A stretch of 47,279 nt of DNA from Gemmata sp. (GTDB lineage Bacteria; Planctomycetota; Planctomycetia; Gemmatales; Gemmataceae): the NCBI GenBank assembly GCA_025055115.1, contig JANWYJ010000022.1, positions 1 to 47,279 on the forward strand. The letters are read 5' to 3'. The notes beneath the pieces were generated by a model that had not been told where the DNA came from, did no database searches, and worked only from the letters and a program-made list of their open reading frames with translations. Positions 25,370 through 33,723 of the stretch are shown here, in pieces. A program made the position numbers and the translations under genes. Positions within the stretch are counted from its first letter, which is position 1. The number at the start of each line of letters is the position of its first letter.

Positions 25370-25936
25370 TTACCGCCAAGCCTGTTGCAATCGGGCGATC
25401 TGTTCGGCCATCGGTCGCGGGGCCGTCGGCGTGACTTTCCCCAACTCGCCTTGCACTTGCAGCCAGACGAAAACCGGTCCGTCGCCGTGCAGTGCCTCTT
25501 CCGCGACGATGGCCCATTCGTGCCGTTCGCGGCATTCATACACGCGAGGGATGCCCGCCGCCCGGGCCAACGCGGCGAAATTCGTCCGCCGCGCTCCGGC
25601 CACCGGTTGCCCGCCGGTCACTTCATACAAGCCATTATCGATTAGCAGAATGTATAACGGAACGCGGTATTGGGCGACCGTGACCAAACAACCCAGGTTC
25701 ATCAACAACCCGCCATCCCCGGTAAAAACGATTACACCCCGGGAGTTCGTCCCCTGGGCAAGGCAAAGCCCCAACCCCAAGGCGACACCCTGACCCATGC
25801 TCGACGGCAGATAGTGAAAGTCAAGCGGTGAATCGGACAGTTGCGACCAGATGGCCACCGAACCCATCGTTGTGACAACCACCTGATCACGACGATGGGG
25901 AATAACTACTTCCAGAGCTTCGCGGTGTGTCATCAT
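25370..25936 (-). CDS. TPP-dependent decarboxylase beta subunit, ComE-like
   Basis: This 188-residue protein is the C-terminal half of a split thiamine-pyrophosphate decarboxylase. It carries the TPP motif GDGGLLMNLG...DNGLY (GDG followed by about 26 residues and Asn), the preceding SSMGQGVALGLGLCLA helix, and the EVTGGQPVAG loop typical of sulfopyruvate decarboxylase beta (ComE). ATG 25936 with GGAG 8 bases upstream is chosen. The gene starts 5 bases after the alpha subunit stop. ComDE decarboxylates sulfopyruvate to sulfoacetaldehyde in coenzyme M synthesis; phosphonopyruvate decarboxylase is a close relative and is usually a single chain. No other coenzyme M or phosphonate genes are nearby, so the substrate is open. 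Confidence 0.82.
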   Translation of the reverse strand: MMTHREALEVVIPHRRDQVVVTTMGSVAIWSQLSDSPLDFHYLPSSMGQGVALGLGLCLAQGTNSRGVIVFTGDGGLLMNLGCLVTVAQYRVPLYILLIDNGLYEVTGGQPVAGARRTNFAALARAAGIPRVYECRERHEWAIVAEEALHGDGPVFVWLQVQGELGKVTPTAPRPMAEQIARLQQAWR

Positions 25937-25941
25937 GAACG

Positions 25942-26424
25942 TTACTCCGCCCAAAGGATGGCCGCTGCGAACGGTTGATGGGCGAGGCTTTGCAGTTCGC
26001 GTTGGGTGTCGGCCGCGGTTGCGGTTGTGGGGTCGAAATGCGTGTGGGGAAGTTCCCACGCCGTCACCACTTTCTCGGTGAAATACGGGCAGTTGTCGGT
26101 GGTGGCGCCCCGGCGGGCGGCCTGGGCACTGCGGACGCCAATAATCAATTTCAGTGGCAGCTTCAAATCGTAAACCGCGTTGCGAATGGCATCCCCGGCT
26201 TCAAAAAAACCCGTGCATTGGATGACGACCACAGGCTTGGCCCCCCCCAAGATCAGACCCATCGCGACCCCCACCGCTTCCCCCTCACGGCAGACACGGA
26301 TCAATGATAACCGCGACGCCAGGATCGCGGCCTCCCAGCGGCCCAAATGACTATCGGGGATCCAGACCACATGGGTGAATCCCGCACTCGCCAAGGCCGA
26401 TACGATGTCTTGGGGATCGATCAT
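25942..26424 (-). CDS. TPP-dependent decarboxylase alpha subunit, ComD-like
   Basis: This 160-residue protein is the N-terminal half of the split decarboxylase. The block CREGEAVGVAMGLILGGAKP contains the Glu that activates the TPP aminopyrimidine ring, followed by VVVIQCTGF, as in sulfopyruvate decarboxylase alpha (ComD) and phosphonopyruvate decarboxylase. ATG 26424 was chosen because the conserved sequence MIDPQDIVSALASAGF begins there; an in-frame extension upstream to 26643 is antisense to the esterase gene. Lengths of 160 and 188 residues for the pair agree with archaeal ComD and ComE as I remember them. It is divergent from the esterase gene. Confidence 0.82.
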   Translation of the reverse strand: MIDPQDIVSALASAGFTHVVWIPDSHLGRWEAAILASRLSLIRVCREGEAVGVAMGLILGGAKPVVVIQCTGFFEAGDAIRNAVYDLKLPLKLIIGVRSAQAARRGATTDNCPYFTEKVVTAWELPHTHFDPTTATAADTQRELQSLAHQPFAAAILWAE

Positions 26425-26512
26425 AGCGAATCTCACGCGCCGATAGGCTGACGTATCATACCCATTCCAGAACCGTTGGGGTGGGAATTTCGCGGCGGAT
26501 CGGGGTCGTTTC

Positions 26513-27595
26513 ATGGTCCAGGTGATTGTGCATGTCCCCCCGACGACGCCCGAAGGGCGAGGCGTCTTTTTGGCCGGCGAGGGTCCGTATTTGGGTGATT
26601 GGTCGGCCCAGGGGGTGCCACTGGCGCGCCAAGCCGATGGCACCTACGGTGCCGAACTGGCAATACCCGAGGACTTCCGTGGTCAGTTTTTGGTCACCCT
26701 GGGGCGATGGCGCGAGGTGGAATGCGATGGCGATGGTCGGGAACGCCTGCCCCGAGTGATCCGAGGCAATCTCCGCCAGCCGCTGGAGGTGGTTGTAGCG
26801 GCGTGGGGGCCAACACGGTGCGTTTACCATGACGATTTCCCCTCGCAATTCGTCCGGCAGCGACGCCGACTCATTGTGTGGTTGCCGCCGGGGTATGCCG
26901 CGGAGCCACAGCGGCGCTTTCCGGTCTTCTACCTGCACGATGGCCAGAATCTCTTTGATGCCGCAACGGCCTTCGCCGGCATCCCCTGGGGTGTGGATGA
27001 GTCGAGCGAACAACTCATCCGGGCTGGACGGGTGGAACCAGTCATTCTTGTGGGTATTTCCAACACGCCGGATCGCTTGAATGAATATGGCCCCCGCCGT
27101 TGCGGCTCGGGTCGGCGTGACGACTTCTCCCGTGATTATGGGCGTTTTGTTGTGGAAGAAGTCAAGCCCTTTATCGATACCCATTATCGCACCCTGCGCG
27201 AGCCCGAGCAGACCGCGGTCGGCGGGGCGTCGATGGGTGGGTTGATCGCCCTCCATCTGTGCCAGTGGTACCCGAAGGTGTTCGGGATGTGTATGGCGAT
27301 GTCGCCGTCGTTGTGGTGGGATCGAGAATACCTGTTGCGGACATTGTGGGTCTGGCCGCATTGGTTACAACGCTGTCGGATTTGGTTGGATGTTGGCACG
27401 CAGGAAAACGCCACCCCGGTGGCGTCGCAGTGGACCGTTCGCCGGACACGGCGTTTAGCCCGTTTGTTGGCCCAGTACGGACTGACGGAAGGCCAACACT
27501 TCCGTTATGTTGAGGTCCCAGGCGCAGGACACCACGAAGCCGCGTGGGGGGCGCGGTTCCCGCAAGTATTGAGTTTCTTTTGGGGAAGAACCTGA
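26513..27595 (+). CDS. Esterase of the enterochelin-esterase/YbbA type
   Basis: This 360-residue protein has an N-terminal carbohydrate-binding/E-set-like module (residues 1-100; GVFLAGEGPYLGDWSAQGVP is typical of CBM20/48 folds) and an alpha/beta hydrolase domain of the esterase D/Fes type. The nucleophile motif is GGASMGG with Ser240, the acid is probably the Asp in LDVGTQEN, and the base is His in GAGHHEAAW. The oxyanion block VFYLHDGQNLFD is typical. No signal peptide is seen, so it is predicted to be cytoplasmic. The substrate is unknown; relatives hydrolyse siderophore or sugar esters. Start ATG 26513 has only a weak ribosome site. Confidence 0.88.
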   Translation: MVQVIVHVPPTTPEGRGVFLAGEGPYLGDWSAQGVPLARQADGTYGAELAIPEDFRGQFLVTLGRWREVECDGDGRERLPRVIRGNLRQPLEVVVAAWGPTRCVYHDDFPSQFVRQRRRLIVWLPPGYAAEPQRRFPVFYLHDGQNLFDAATAFAGIPWGVDESSEQLIRAGRVEPVILVGISNTPDRLNEYGPRRCGSGRRDDFSRDYGRFVVEEVKPFIDTHYRTLREPEQTAVGGASMGGLIALHLCQWYPKVFGMCMAMSPSLWWDREYLLRTLWVWPHWLQRCRIWLDVGTQENATPVASQWTVRRTRRLARLLAQYGLTEGQHFRYVEVPGAGHHEAAWGARFPQVLSFFWGRT

Positions 27596-27600
27596 AGCTA

Positions 27601-27634
27601 TGTCAGTAGGTCCAAAATGTCAGTAGGTCCAAAA
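27601..27634. repeat. 17-bp tandem duplication of the HEAT lipoprotein gene 3' end
   Basis: 27618-27634 covers the stop codon and last four codons of the lipoprotein gene. 27601-27617 is an exact adjacent copy (tgtcagtaggtccaaaa). Confidence 0.95.
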
Positions 27635-28549
27635 TCCGACCCGTTCAATGGCCTGTTGCAGCCATGTGGGTTCGGGAGCCAATTCGAGATTCGCCTGGAC
27701 AACCTCGTTCCATCGGGCCGGATCGGGTGGCAATTTCTTACCCGTCAGGCGGATAAGTCCCTGGTGAGCCATCCGGGCGAGGATGACATCCTGACCGGCT
27801 TGGGCCTGTAAGACGCGCGCCAGGGCTTGGACAGCTTCCGGTTGTCGGCATCGGGCCAAGCCGCGAACGGCGGCCTGCCGTACCTCGACTTGGTCGCTAC
27901 CCGCTGGGGCAATTTCCTTCCCTTCGCCGCCAGCAACGGCGGCGAGGAACCGTGCGGCTTCAGCCGTCTGGGTTTGACCCAACGCTTCCAGGCAGCGACA
28001 GCGTAGAGCCGCAACGTGATCGGGGGCAAAACCGGTTGGCCCTGTGAGCAAGGATGGTTCGATCCCTGGTCGCGTCGGGGCACGCCCCGCACTCAACCCC
28101 CCATTGGGGATGATGGCAGTGGGATCAGAGAGTTGGGGGGGTGTCGCTGGAGGGATGCCATCGGCTTGATGGTAAGCCTGCATTAAAATGGCGACGACGC
28201 GGGGATCACGGAAGCGACTGAGTGCGTCGATGGCAGCGTTACGCAAAACCACGCTATTATCGGTGGTAGCGATGCGAGCCAGCAATTCGAGAACGCGATC
28301 TTGGTCTTCGGGTGTACCGCCGTGGCGGAGTGGTTCCTGAAGCCGATGAAGGGCCTGGGCACGGTCGTCGCCAGAGCGGGGCGGGTCTGCCCATAGAACC
28401 ACCGCAGGGTCTTCCGGGATCAACGCTTGACGGACCGTTTTGAAGGGTTGTTCCCGAAAGCGGCGGCTGGTGACGGTATCCCACACCGTGGCACAACCGC
28501 TCAACGAGACGGACACCGTCAGAACCACAAGCCACAATACCCGGTCCAC
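27620..28549 (-). CDS. HEAT-repeat lipoprotein
   Basis: This protein of about 309 residues starts with GTG 28549 (GAGG 5 bases upstream). Residues 1-19 form a lipoprotein signal peptide ending in the lipobox LSGC with Cys19. HEAT-like helical repeats follow (residues 90-140, VVLRNAAIDALSRFRDPRVV; 185-270, ALRCRCLEALGQTQTAEAA and VEVRQAAVRGLARCRQPEAV). It should be lipid-anchored on the periplasmic or outer side. It is divergent from the Pro-rich HEAT protein gene, sharing a 339-base upstream region, which suggests a functional pair. The function is unknown. Confidence 0.85.
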   Translation of the reverse strand: MDRVLWLVVLTVSVSLSGCATVWDTVTSRRFREQPFKTVRQALIPEDPAVVLWADPPRSGDDRAQALHRLQEPLRHGGTPEDQDRVLELLARIATTDNSVVLRNAAIDALSRFRDPRVVAILMQAYHQADGIPPATPPQLSDPTAIIPNGGLSAGRAPTRPGIEPSLLTGPTGFAPDHVAALRCRCLEALGQTQTAEAARFLAAVAGGEGKEIAPAGSDQVEVRQAAVRGLARCRQPEAVQALARVLQAQAGQDVILARMAHQGLIRLTGKKLPPDPARWNEVVQANLELAPEPTWLQQAIERVGFWTY

Positions 28550-28888
28550 ACCACCCTCGGCCCCACAGGGGCTTGGCAGATGAACGGTTCCTTCCACGCC
28601 GCATACCGATTAGGCGGGGCCAGGTCAACCAGAGTTTCCTTTCCGTACGGCCGAACGAGCGTTTCCTTTCCGTACGGCCGAACTAGCCTCCTTGAGCAAG
28701 TCTTTTGAGTCGGACAAAACTTCTTAGTTTGCCAGCGGCATCTCCCGTTGAACCCTCTCCACTGGAAAAATCCACATTCTTGGAGCAAGCAGTGTGAATC
28801 CTCAAGCCGCCACCAGCCGATGAAACCGATACATGTGGAAAACTCCCGCGTCGCCATCTGCGCGGAGCACACATACGGAGGCATACGC
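28550..28888. other. 339-base divergent intergenic region
   Basis: This is the shared upstream region of the HEAT lipoprotein gene and the Pro-rich HEAT protein gene. It holds the 27-bp tandem repeat at 28634-28687 and no supported gene. Confidence 0.6.
28634..28687. repeat. 27-bp tandem duplication in a divergent promoter region
   Basis: Copies 28634-28660 and 28661-28687 match at 26 of 27 positions. Each contains the palindromic word ccgtacgg. A binding-site array for one or both divergent genes is possible. Confidence 0.9.
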
Positions 28889-31423
28889 ATGACACGGTGG
28901 TTTCGCAAGCGGTGGGTGTGGGCAGCGCTAGCCACTGCCACCGTGACAGCCGGCTTAGCTGTTGGACGCGGAGGTACCAACGGCACCACCAAGCCCCCCC
29001 AACTGCCCCAAGCGGGGGATTTCATCACCCTGAAATTGAAAGGCCTGCCCGACACCCGCGTCAAAGTACTCAAATGTGAAGAGCAATCCGATGGCAGTAT
29101 TCATACCGAGGTTCAGGACCCGACCACCGGGGAAACCTTCACCCTGATCGATAAGCCGCGGGTGGCATCGCTGAAGACGTCGTCACCATCTCCGATGGCC
29201 ACCCAGGCCGCATACCGCACACCATCGGCGACGGTACCACCGGTACGCCCCGCCAATGCCTCAGTACCGCCTGGCTACACACCGCCATCGGCACCGCAGC
29301 CGATGTATCCCGCACCCAGCCAACCGCAACCGGTGAACTATACCCCGCCGGCGGCTCCCACCACTGCGCCACGGCCCACCTACCCGATCACCAGCCGGCC
29401 CCCGACAACGCCGACTCCACCGACTCCACCGTTGACCGCCGCCCCGGTGTTAGCCCAACTGCCCGAGCCGGAAAAAGAACGGCGACCCCTGCTTCCGCGC
29501 ATCTTTGGCGAGCGCGAAAAAACACCGCCTGCGCCCATGCCCGGCACGGCCCCGCCGATGAGTGAAATTCCGGAAACCCGCCGGCCCATCTTGTCACGCA
29601 TTTTCGGCAGAAAACCCAGCGAAACACCGATGCCGACGACCCCGCCGGGGAATTTCCCAGCGACCACAGGCACACCCAAGCCCAGCTCATCGATGCCGCC
29701 ACCGATTGTGCCAGTTCCGCCCGGCGGGCTGACCGGCGGTAACGGCGGAAATCCACCGCCGGTGTTTCCCAGTACCAATGAACCACCACGGGTGATGCCC
29801 CAACCGTCGGTGAAGCCACCGGTCACGCCCGTTCCCACACCAGCCCCGGTGCCCACACCCACACCGATTCCTGCACCAGTCCCTACGCCCATTCCGATGC
29901 CCATGCCGGCCCCAGTGCCGACACCCACGCCTGCCGCGGAACCCAAACCACTGCCAATACCCACTCCGATGCCCACAGTGGAGCCACCGAAAGCGCCCGC
30001 GCCGCTTCCTTCACGCACGGCCGAGCCGCCCACCGCTCCTGTGGCTCCTACGACGCCGTCGGGGGGAATGCCGCCAGCACCTGCGACACCGGTTCCAGTT
30101 CCGGCACCTGTCCCAACACCGACTCCGGTGCCCCAGCCGACCACGCCATCCGCGTTGCCAACGATCCCGGCGGTTCCCACCTCGCCTCAAAATTCAGAAC
30201 CTCCGCGGTCCAGCACGCCGTTGCCAGTGCCGGATGTCCCACCATTACCCACGCCCATTCCGATTCCCCAACCTTCGGGCCTGGGCGCTCACAACACGCC
30301 TTCTCCCGAGCCGGCGACGGCAGCGAACACCAACCCTGTCGCGTCGACGCCCAGCCCGTCGCGTCCACAAGAACACAACGAGCTGCCCATCGCGGTGCCA
30401 CCGATCGAGATGGAGAAATCCGATCCAGTGGTACCCGTGCCGCCGCGGGAAACGATCGGGAAGCCTCAGAGCGAGTCGGATCGTCCCGTTCCGCCTCAGT
30501 CGGCGAAGGAATCCCCAGGGTTGCCCGAGCTGCCAAGCTCACCGATGCCCGCACAGTTGCCATCGGTCACTGAACCACCGTCTCTTCCCACACCGGTTGA
30601 GCCGCCGGCTACTCCCATGCCTCCGAAGGCCGAAGGTCCTGCGGGTTCTCCGCCGCCACAGATACCTACCGCACCGGTGATACCGGAACCACAGAAGGAC
30701 ACTCCCACGCCGATCTTCACGCCGGAACCGATGATACCTCAGCAACCCAAGAGCGAAACTCCAACCGAGCCGCAAAAGCCCCTTCCACCGATCGAGGTTC
30801 CCGCAGAACCGATGATGCCCCGGTTGCCGCTCGATTCGCAAATCGAGTCGATGATGCCGATTCAACCGGCGGACAAACGATCTGAACCCCAACCGCCGAC
30901 ACCCCCGATGCAGCAGCAGCCGTCGGAACCAATAACGCAGCCGGCGCAGGGCCTTCCCGGGGAGACTTTGCCGAAAAATCCGACACTGCCACCACAGCAG
31001 GCTGACGAATTGCCTCGACCACCCAGCGAGACCACGACGGTGCCGAAAAATCCGACACTGCCGCCGTTGCATGTGGTCGTGCCGAGTGGGCAGATTCCAG
31101 CCGCGGTGGCGTTCGATCGGGAGATTCAGCCGCTCGTCACCGAATTACAAACCACCCTGGCCCCATCGGGTCGTTTACTGGCCGCGCGGGCATTGGCCGA
31201 AGGTCGCCATGCTTCCACTGATGGGGTGAAGGCGGTCTTGTTCCAAGCGGCCCAACTCGACCCCTGCGCAGAGGTCCGGGCCGCGTGCATCACCCACCTG
31301 TGCCGGCTCGGTTACTACACACCCGAATTTCTCGCCCATATCCGAGCTGCTTGTGAAGACCGTAACGAACTGGTGCGAGAAGCTGCCAAAGCCGCGTGCG
31401 AAAAAATGATCCGCCCGCGATAG
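28889..31423 (+). CDS. Pro-rich envelope protein with C-terminal HEAT domain
   Basis: This 844-residue protein starts at ATG 28889 with GGAGG 7 bases upstream. Residues 1-28 are a signal anchor (FRKRWVWAALATATVTAGLA). A small domain (about 35-90: LKLKGLPDTRVKVLKCEEQ) follows, then about 600 residues of Pro/Thr-rich low complexity with PTPxP repeats and two copies of RRP(I/L)L(S/P)RIFG. Residues 735-844 form HEAT-like repeats (FQAAQLDPCAEVRAACITHL). The Pro-rich part is probably an extended spacer across the envelope, with the HEAT domain for binding. It is divergent from a HEAT lipoprotein gene. A strong hairpin follows the stop. Confidence 0.88.
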   Translation: MTRWFRKRWVWAALATATVTAGLAVGRGGTNGTTKPPQLPQAGDFITLKLKGLPDTRVKVLKCEEQSDGSIHTEVQDPTTGETFTLIDKPRVASLKTSSPSPMATQAAYRTPSATVPPVRPANASVPPGYTPPSAPQPMYPAPSQPQPVNYTPPAAPTTAPRPTYPITSRPPTTPTPPTPPLTAAPVLAQLPEPEKERRPLLPRIFGEREKTPPAPMPGTAPPMSEIPETRRPILSRIFGRKPSETPMPTTPPGNFPATTGTPKPSSSMPPPIVPVPPGGLTGGNGGNPPPVFPSTNEPPRVMPQPSVKPPVTPVPTPAPVPTPTPIPAPVPTPIPMPMPAPVPTPTPAAEPKPLPIPTPMPTVEPPKAPAPLPSRTAEPPTAPVAPTTPSGGMPPAPATPVPVPAPVPTPTPVPQPTTPSALPTIPAVPTSPQNSEPPRSSTPLPVPDVPPLPTPIPIPQPSGLGAHNTPSPEPATAANTNPVASTPSPSRPQEHNELPIAVPPIEMEKSDPVVPVPPRETIGKPQSESDRPVPPQSAKESPGLPELPSSPMPAQLPSVTEPPSLPTPVEPPATPMPPKAEGPAGSPPPQIPTAPVIPEPQKDTPTPIFTPEPMIPQQPKSETPTEPQKPLPPIEVPAEPMMPRLPLDSQIESMMPIQPADKRSEPQPPTPPMQQQPSEPITQPAQGLPGETLPKNPTLPPQQADELPRPPSETTTVPKNPTLPPLHVVVPSGQIPAAVAFDREIQPLVTELQTTLAPSGRLLAARALAEGRHASTDGVKAVLFQAAQLDPCAEVRAACITHLCRLGYYTPEFLAHIRAACEDRNELVREAAKAACEKMIRPR

Positions 31424-31430
31424 GGGTCAA

Positions 31431-31449
31431 GTGTTCAAAAAGTGAACAC
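31431..31449. promoter_or_regulatory. Palindrome site A: GTGTTCA-N5-TGAACAC
   Basis: A perfect 7-bp inverted repeat with a 5-base spacer, 8 bases after the stop of the Pro-rich gene. It overlaps the left arm of the following hairpin. It is one of five members of the TGTTC-N7-GAACA family in this window. Confidence 0.5.
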
Positions 31450-31487
31450 CCCGGTGCCCATCGCATGTCAGATTGCACCGGGGTGTT
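31445..31487 (+). terminator. Hairpin terminator after the Pro-rich HEAT protein gene
   Basis: aacaccccggtgc (31445-31457) and gcaccggggtgtt (31475-31487) form 13 perfect pairs with a 17-base loop; the sequence after it is gtcgtttg. It starts 22 bases past the stop codon. Confidence 0.7.
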
Positions 31488-31654
31488 GTCGTTTGTGGCG
31501 GTTGGCCTGCCATCAGCACTGAATGTGGCCTGCGGAGCGGCCGGAGGCTTTTCGGCGATGCAGCCATCAGCGCGGCAAGGCCGGCAGATCTGGGGCAGCG
31601 CCGCCATATCCGTGGCAGCGCTACCATGTACATATCCGAGGCAGCCTGCTACGT

Positions 31655-31701
31655 AAGAGGTTAGGATTCTGCTCTCCACCAAGAGGTTAGGATTTTGCTC
31701 T
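31655..31701. repeat. 21-bp direct repeat
   Basis: Copies 31655-31675 and 31681-31701 match at 20 of 21 positions with an offset of 26. They lie just past the 3' end of the aldo/keto reductase gene. Confidence 0.88.
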
Positions 31702-31726
31702 GCAACAGGGCTTGACAGCTTTTGGG

Positions 31727-32650
31727 TCAGACGGGGAAGCCGTGTTGGCGGCGATGATAGGGGCCATCGAACAGTTGTGTCGACTTCGACGGCTCGAAGC
31801 GGCCATCCCCGGCGACTGGTTTGATCCGCTGGAGGAGTTGATCGCGTTCTTCGGCGGGCATCGGCTGGAAATTGCGCGCAATCGCCACATCCTGCATCAG
31901 AACCTTCATCGAATCGACGCCCACAACCAACGACGCGATGTCTTGCGAGAGCGCAAAGCGGATACACTCCTCGGCCGTCGCGGCTCCACCCGCGACGATC
32001 TGGCCGCCGCTGGCCAGATTCCCGCCGCCGAGGCTCTTCATGCCAATCGCCGCAACATTTTTGGCTTTCAACACGGGAATGACGTTGTGAATGCTGCTGC
32101 GATAGAAGTAATCGCACACATTGACAGGCAACTGACAGGTGGCCCAATCGTTGTGAATAGCGAGCATTTTCAAGAAAATATCGGGGTGTTTGTGCCCCGT
32201 GAAGCCCAGGAAGCGAACCTTACCAGCTTGTTGTGCGCGGAGAGCTTCCGCTAAGGCCCCACGTTCGAGAATCCATTCCGGATCGTTGTCGTAATTGATC
32301 TCGTGGAATTGCCAAAGGTCGATGACGTCAGTTTTCAGGCGGCGTAGGCTGTCGTCGAGATGTTGGCGCGTGTGTTCGGCGTCGCGACCACAGTTTTTGG
32401 TCATCAAGAAGACTTTGTGCCGCCGCCCGCCAGTGGCCAGAGCTTTGCCCATGAGTTCTTCGGACCGGCCCTCGTGGTAGTCCCAGGCGTTATCAAAAAA
32501 CGTAATGCCTTCGTCGATCGCGGCGTGCATGATGCGTTCGGCTTCGGCATCGCTGATTTCAGGTTGGCCGATGTGCCAGCCCCCCAGGCAGAGGATGGAC
32601 ACGTTTACCCCGGTTTTGCCCAACGGGCGTGTGGGAAGTCCGTTCGACAT
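31727..32650 (-). CDS. Aldo/keto reductase
   Basis: This 307-residue NADPH-dependent oxidoreductase belongs to the aldo/keto reductase superfamily. It has the typical start TRPLGKTGVNVSILCLGGWH, the active-site Asp and Tyr in FFDNAWDYHEGRSEELMG, the catalytic Lys in VFLMTKNCG, the His in LWQFHEINY and the substrate/cofactor blocks of a TIM barrel. It resembles the exported or Fe-S-less planctomycete AKRs, but here no Tat signal precedes the domain. ATG 32650 was chosen because GAGGAG lies 10 bases upstream. The substrate is unknown. Confidence 0.92.
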   Translation of the reverse strand: MSNGLPTRPLGKTGVNVSILCLGGWHIGQPEISDAEAERIMHAAIDEGITFFDNAWDYHEGRSEELMGKALATGGRRHKVFLMTKNCGRDAEHTRQHLDDSLRRLKTDVIDLWQFHEINYDNDPEWILERGALAEALRAQQAGKVRFLGFTGHKHPDIFLKMLAIHNDWATCQLPVNVCDYFYRSSIHNVIPVLKAKNVAAIGMKSLGGGNLASGGQIVAGGAATAEECIRFALSQDIASLVVGVDSMKVLMQDVAIARNFQPMPAEERDQLLQRIKPVAGDGRFEPSKSTQLFDGPYHRRQHGFPV

Positions 32651-32704
32651 CTGGGCACAACTCCTCAACAAGACCACAAGGACTCAGATTTCCGCTCGGC
32701 GGTG

Positions 32705-33565
32705 TTAGGCGCGGCGGGTTCCATCATCGTGTGGGGATGGCACGAAGTCAAATCCTCCGTCATGCGGAGGCAGCGACAGTCGGTTGGGAGGGGCCGACGC
32801 GTAGCGACCCAACAATTGTTCCACGACCCAGCAACCGCGAACGTGGTGCGGATGTTCGCGGCAGTGACGCAGCAGAGTGTCGTTGTCGCATCCGGCTTCG
32901 TGGAGGGCATCGGCCAGGATGGGCAGGACGCTGTAATCCCCCGTGTTATCGGCATGTTCCGTCAGCTTGCGCACGATTTCTGTGAGCCATCCCGGTTCGA
33001 TGTCGTATGGGGCTTCTCCGGGTGGGAAGATGATGTCGCGTAGCCAATGGGCTTGTATGGCCCGGGCCGCCGCAAAGGCGTGGCTCCAGGCTTGATGCCA
33101 GGTCGCGTAAGAGGGATGATGGTGGGCGGGTGCAGGCCCCACGTTTTGGCAAGCGAGGGCTTTGGCGGCACTTCGGGCCGCTTCGAGGGGGTAACAGTGG
33201 GGGAGAATGTCGCGGGTCGAGCCTCGGTGGTAATAGCCGGCAGCTCGGGCTGCGCTAGCGTGAGCATGTTGGTGGGCGGTGGTCTCGATGGCCGGAAGGT
33301 TGAGGGCTGCCGCACGGAGATCGGCTTCCGTGGCCTGGTGGTACAAAAAGCGTTCACGAGTGTGGATCGCACTGCGGGCTTCCGTCGTCAGTAGCTGCCA
33401 CACACTGCGGGCGCAGGCACAGCCGAACAACTGCAACTGTTTTTGCAACAGGGGGGACAGATTCTGACTGACGTACGGTGAATAGTACGCGGTCAATCCG
33501 GGGTGAATGAGCCGCACAAGCTCATCGGGGTGAGGATTCGTAGCCCAATCGCTGACTCGAGTCAC
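32705..33565 (-). CDS. Repeat-companion-type hypothetical protein (planctomycete)
   Basis: This 286-residue protein starts with GTG 33565. The N-terminal part has the pattern LQLFGCACARSVWQLLTTEAR with nearby AIHTRERFLYHQATEADLRA, and the C-terminal part YSVLPILADALHEAGCDN-(D/N)xLLxHCRxxxxHVRGCWVV-(E/D)xxLGR. Both occur in planctomycete proteins that accompany the TIGR02996 'repeat-companion' domain, especially in Gemmata. The function is unknown; the conserved Cys and His (CDN, HCRE, HVRGCWVV) suggest a metal or structural role. Site B of the palindrome family lies 45 bases upstream of its start. It precedes the aldo/keto reductase gene on the same strand. Confidence 0.8.
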   Translation of the reverse strand: MTRVSDWATNPHPDELVRLIHPGLTAYYSPYVSQNLSPLLQKQLQLFGCACARSVWQLLTTEARSAIHTRERFLYHQATEADLRAAALNLPAIETTAHQHAHASAARAAGYYHRGSTRDILPHCYPLEAARSAAKALACQNVGPAPAHHHPSYATWHQAWSHAFAAARAIQAHWLRDIIFPPGEAPYDIEPGWLTEIVRKLTEHADNTGDYSVLPILADALHEAGCDNDTLLRHCREHPHHVRGCWVVEQLLGRYASAPPNRLSLPPHDGGFDFVPSPHDDGTRRA

Positions 33566-33608
33566 AGTACTGCTATCCTAATGAAGGTCACCTTGGCTCG
33601 CAAGAGAA

Positions 33609-33629
33609 GGTGTTCACCCTCTGAACACC
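33609..33629. promoter_or_regulatory. Palindrome site B: GGTGTTCA-N5-TGAACACC
   Basis: A perfect 8-bp inverted repeat with spacer CCCTC, 45 bases upstream of the repeat-companion-type gene (minus) and 94 bases upstream of the DegT start (plus). It is a good operator position for the divergent pair. Confidence 0.55.
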
Positions 33630-33681
33630 GCGTTTCAACCAACCGGGGTGGATATGACAGACCCGAGAATTCTGGGAGAAG

Positions 33682-33700
33682 GTGTTCACCCTCTGAACGC
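33682..33700. promoter_or_regulatory. Palindrome site C: GTGTTCA-N5-TGAACGC
   Basis: The duplicated copy of site B with one arm change (A to G). It ends 23 bases before the DegT start codon, overlapping its 5' leader. Confidence 0.5.
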
Positions 33701-33723
33701 CGCATTTCAACGGTGAGTCTGTG

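Larger units (their letters stand above)
31424..31726. other. Intergenic region between convergent genes
   Basis: It contains the TGTTC-N7-GAACA palindrome (31431-31449), a strong hairpin (31445-31487), a duplicated word catatccg(t/a)ggcagc near 31607 and 31631, and a 21-bp direct repeat (31655-31701). No gene is supported. Confidence 0.6.
33604..33711. repeat. 36-bp duplication carrying palindrome sites B and C
   Basis: Copies 33604-33639 and 33676-33711 match at 34 of 36 positions with an offset of 72. Each contains one TGTTC-N7-GAACA palindrome. The second copy ends 12 bases before the DegT start. Confidence 0.92.

Noticed and set aside
29380-30180. Minus-strand Gly/Val-rich 266-codon frame resembling a PGRS-like protein
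   Set aside because: It is the antisense of Pro/Thr codons in the Pro-rich gene (ccn to ggn), so the Gly repeats are a codon artefact.
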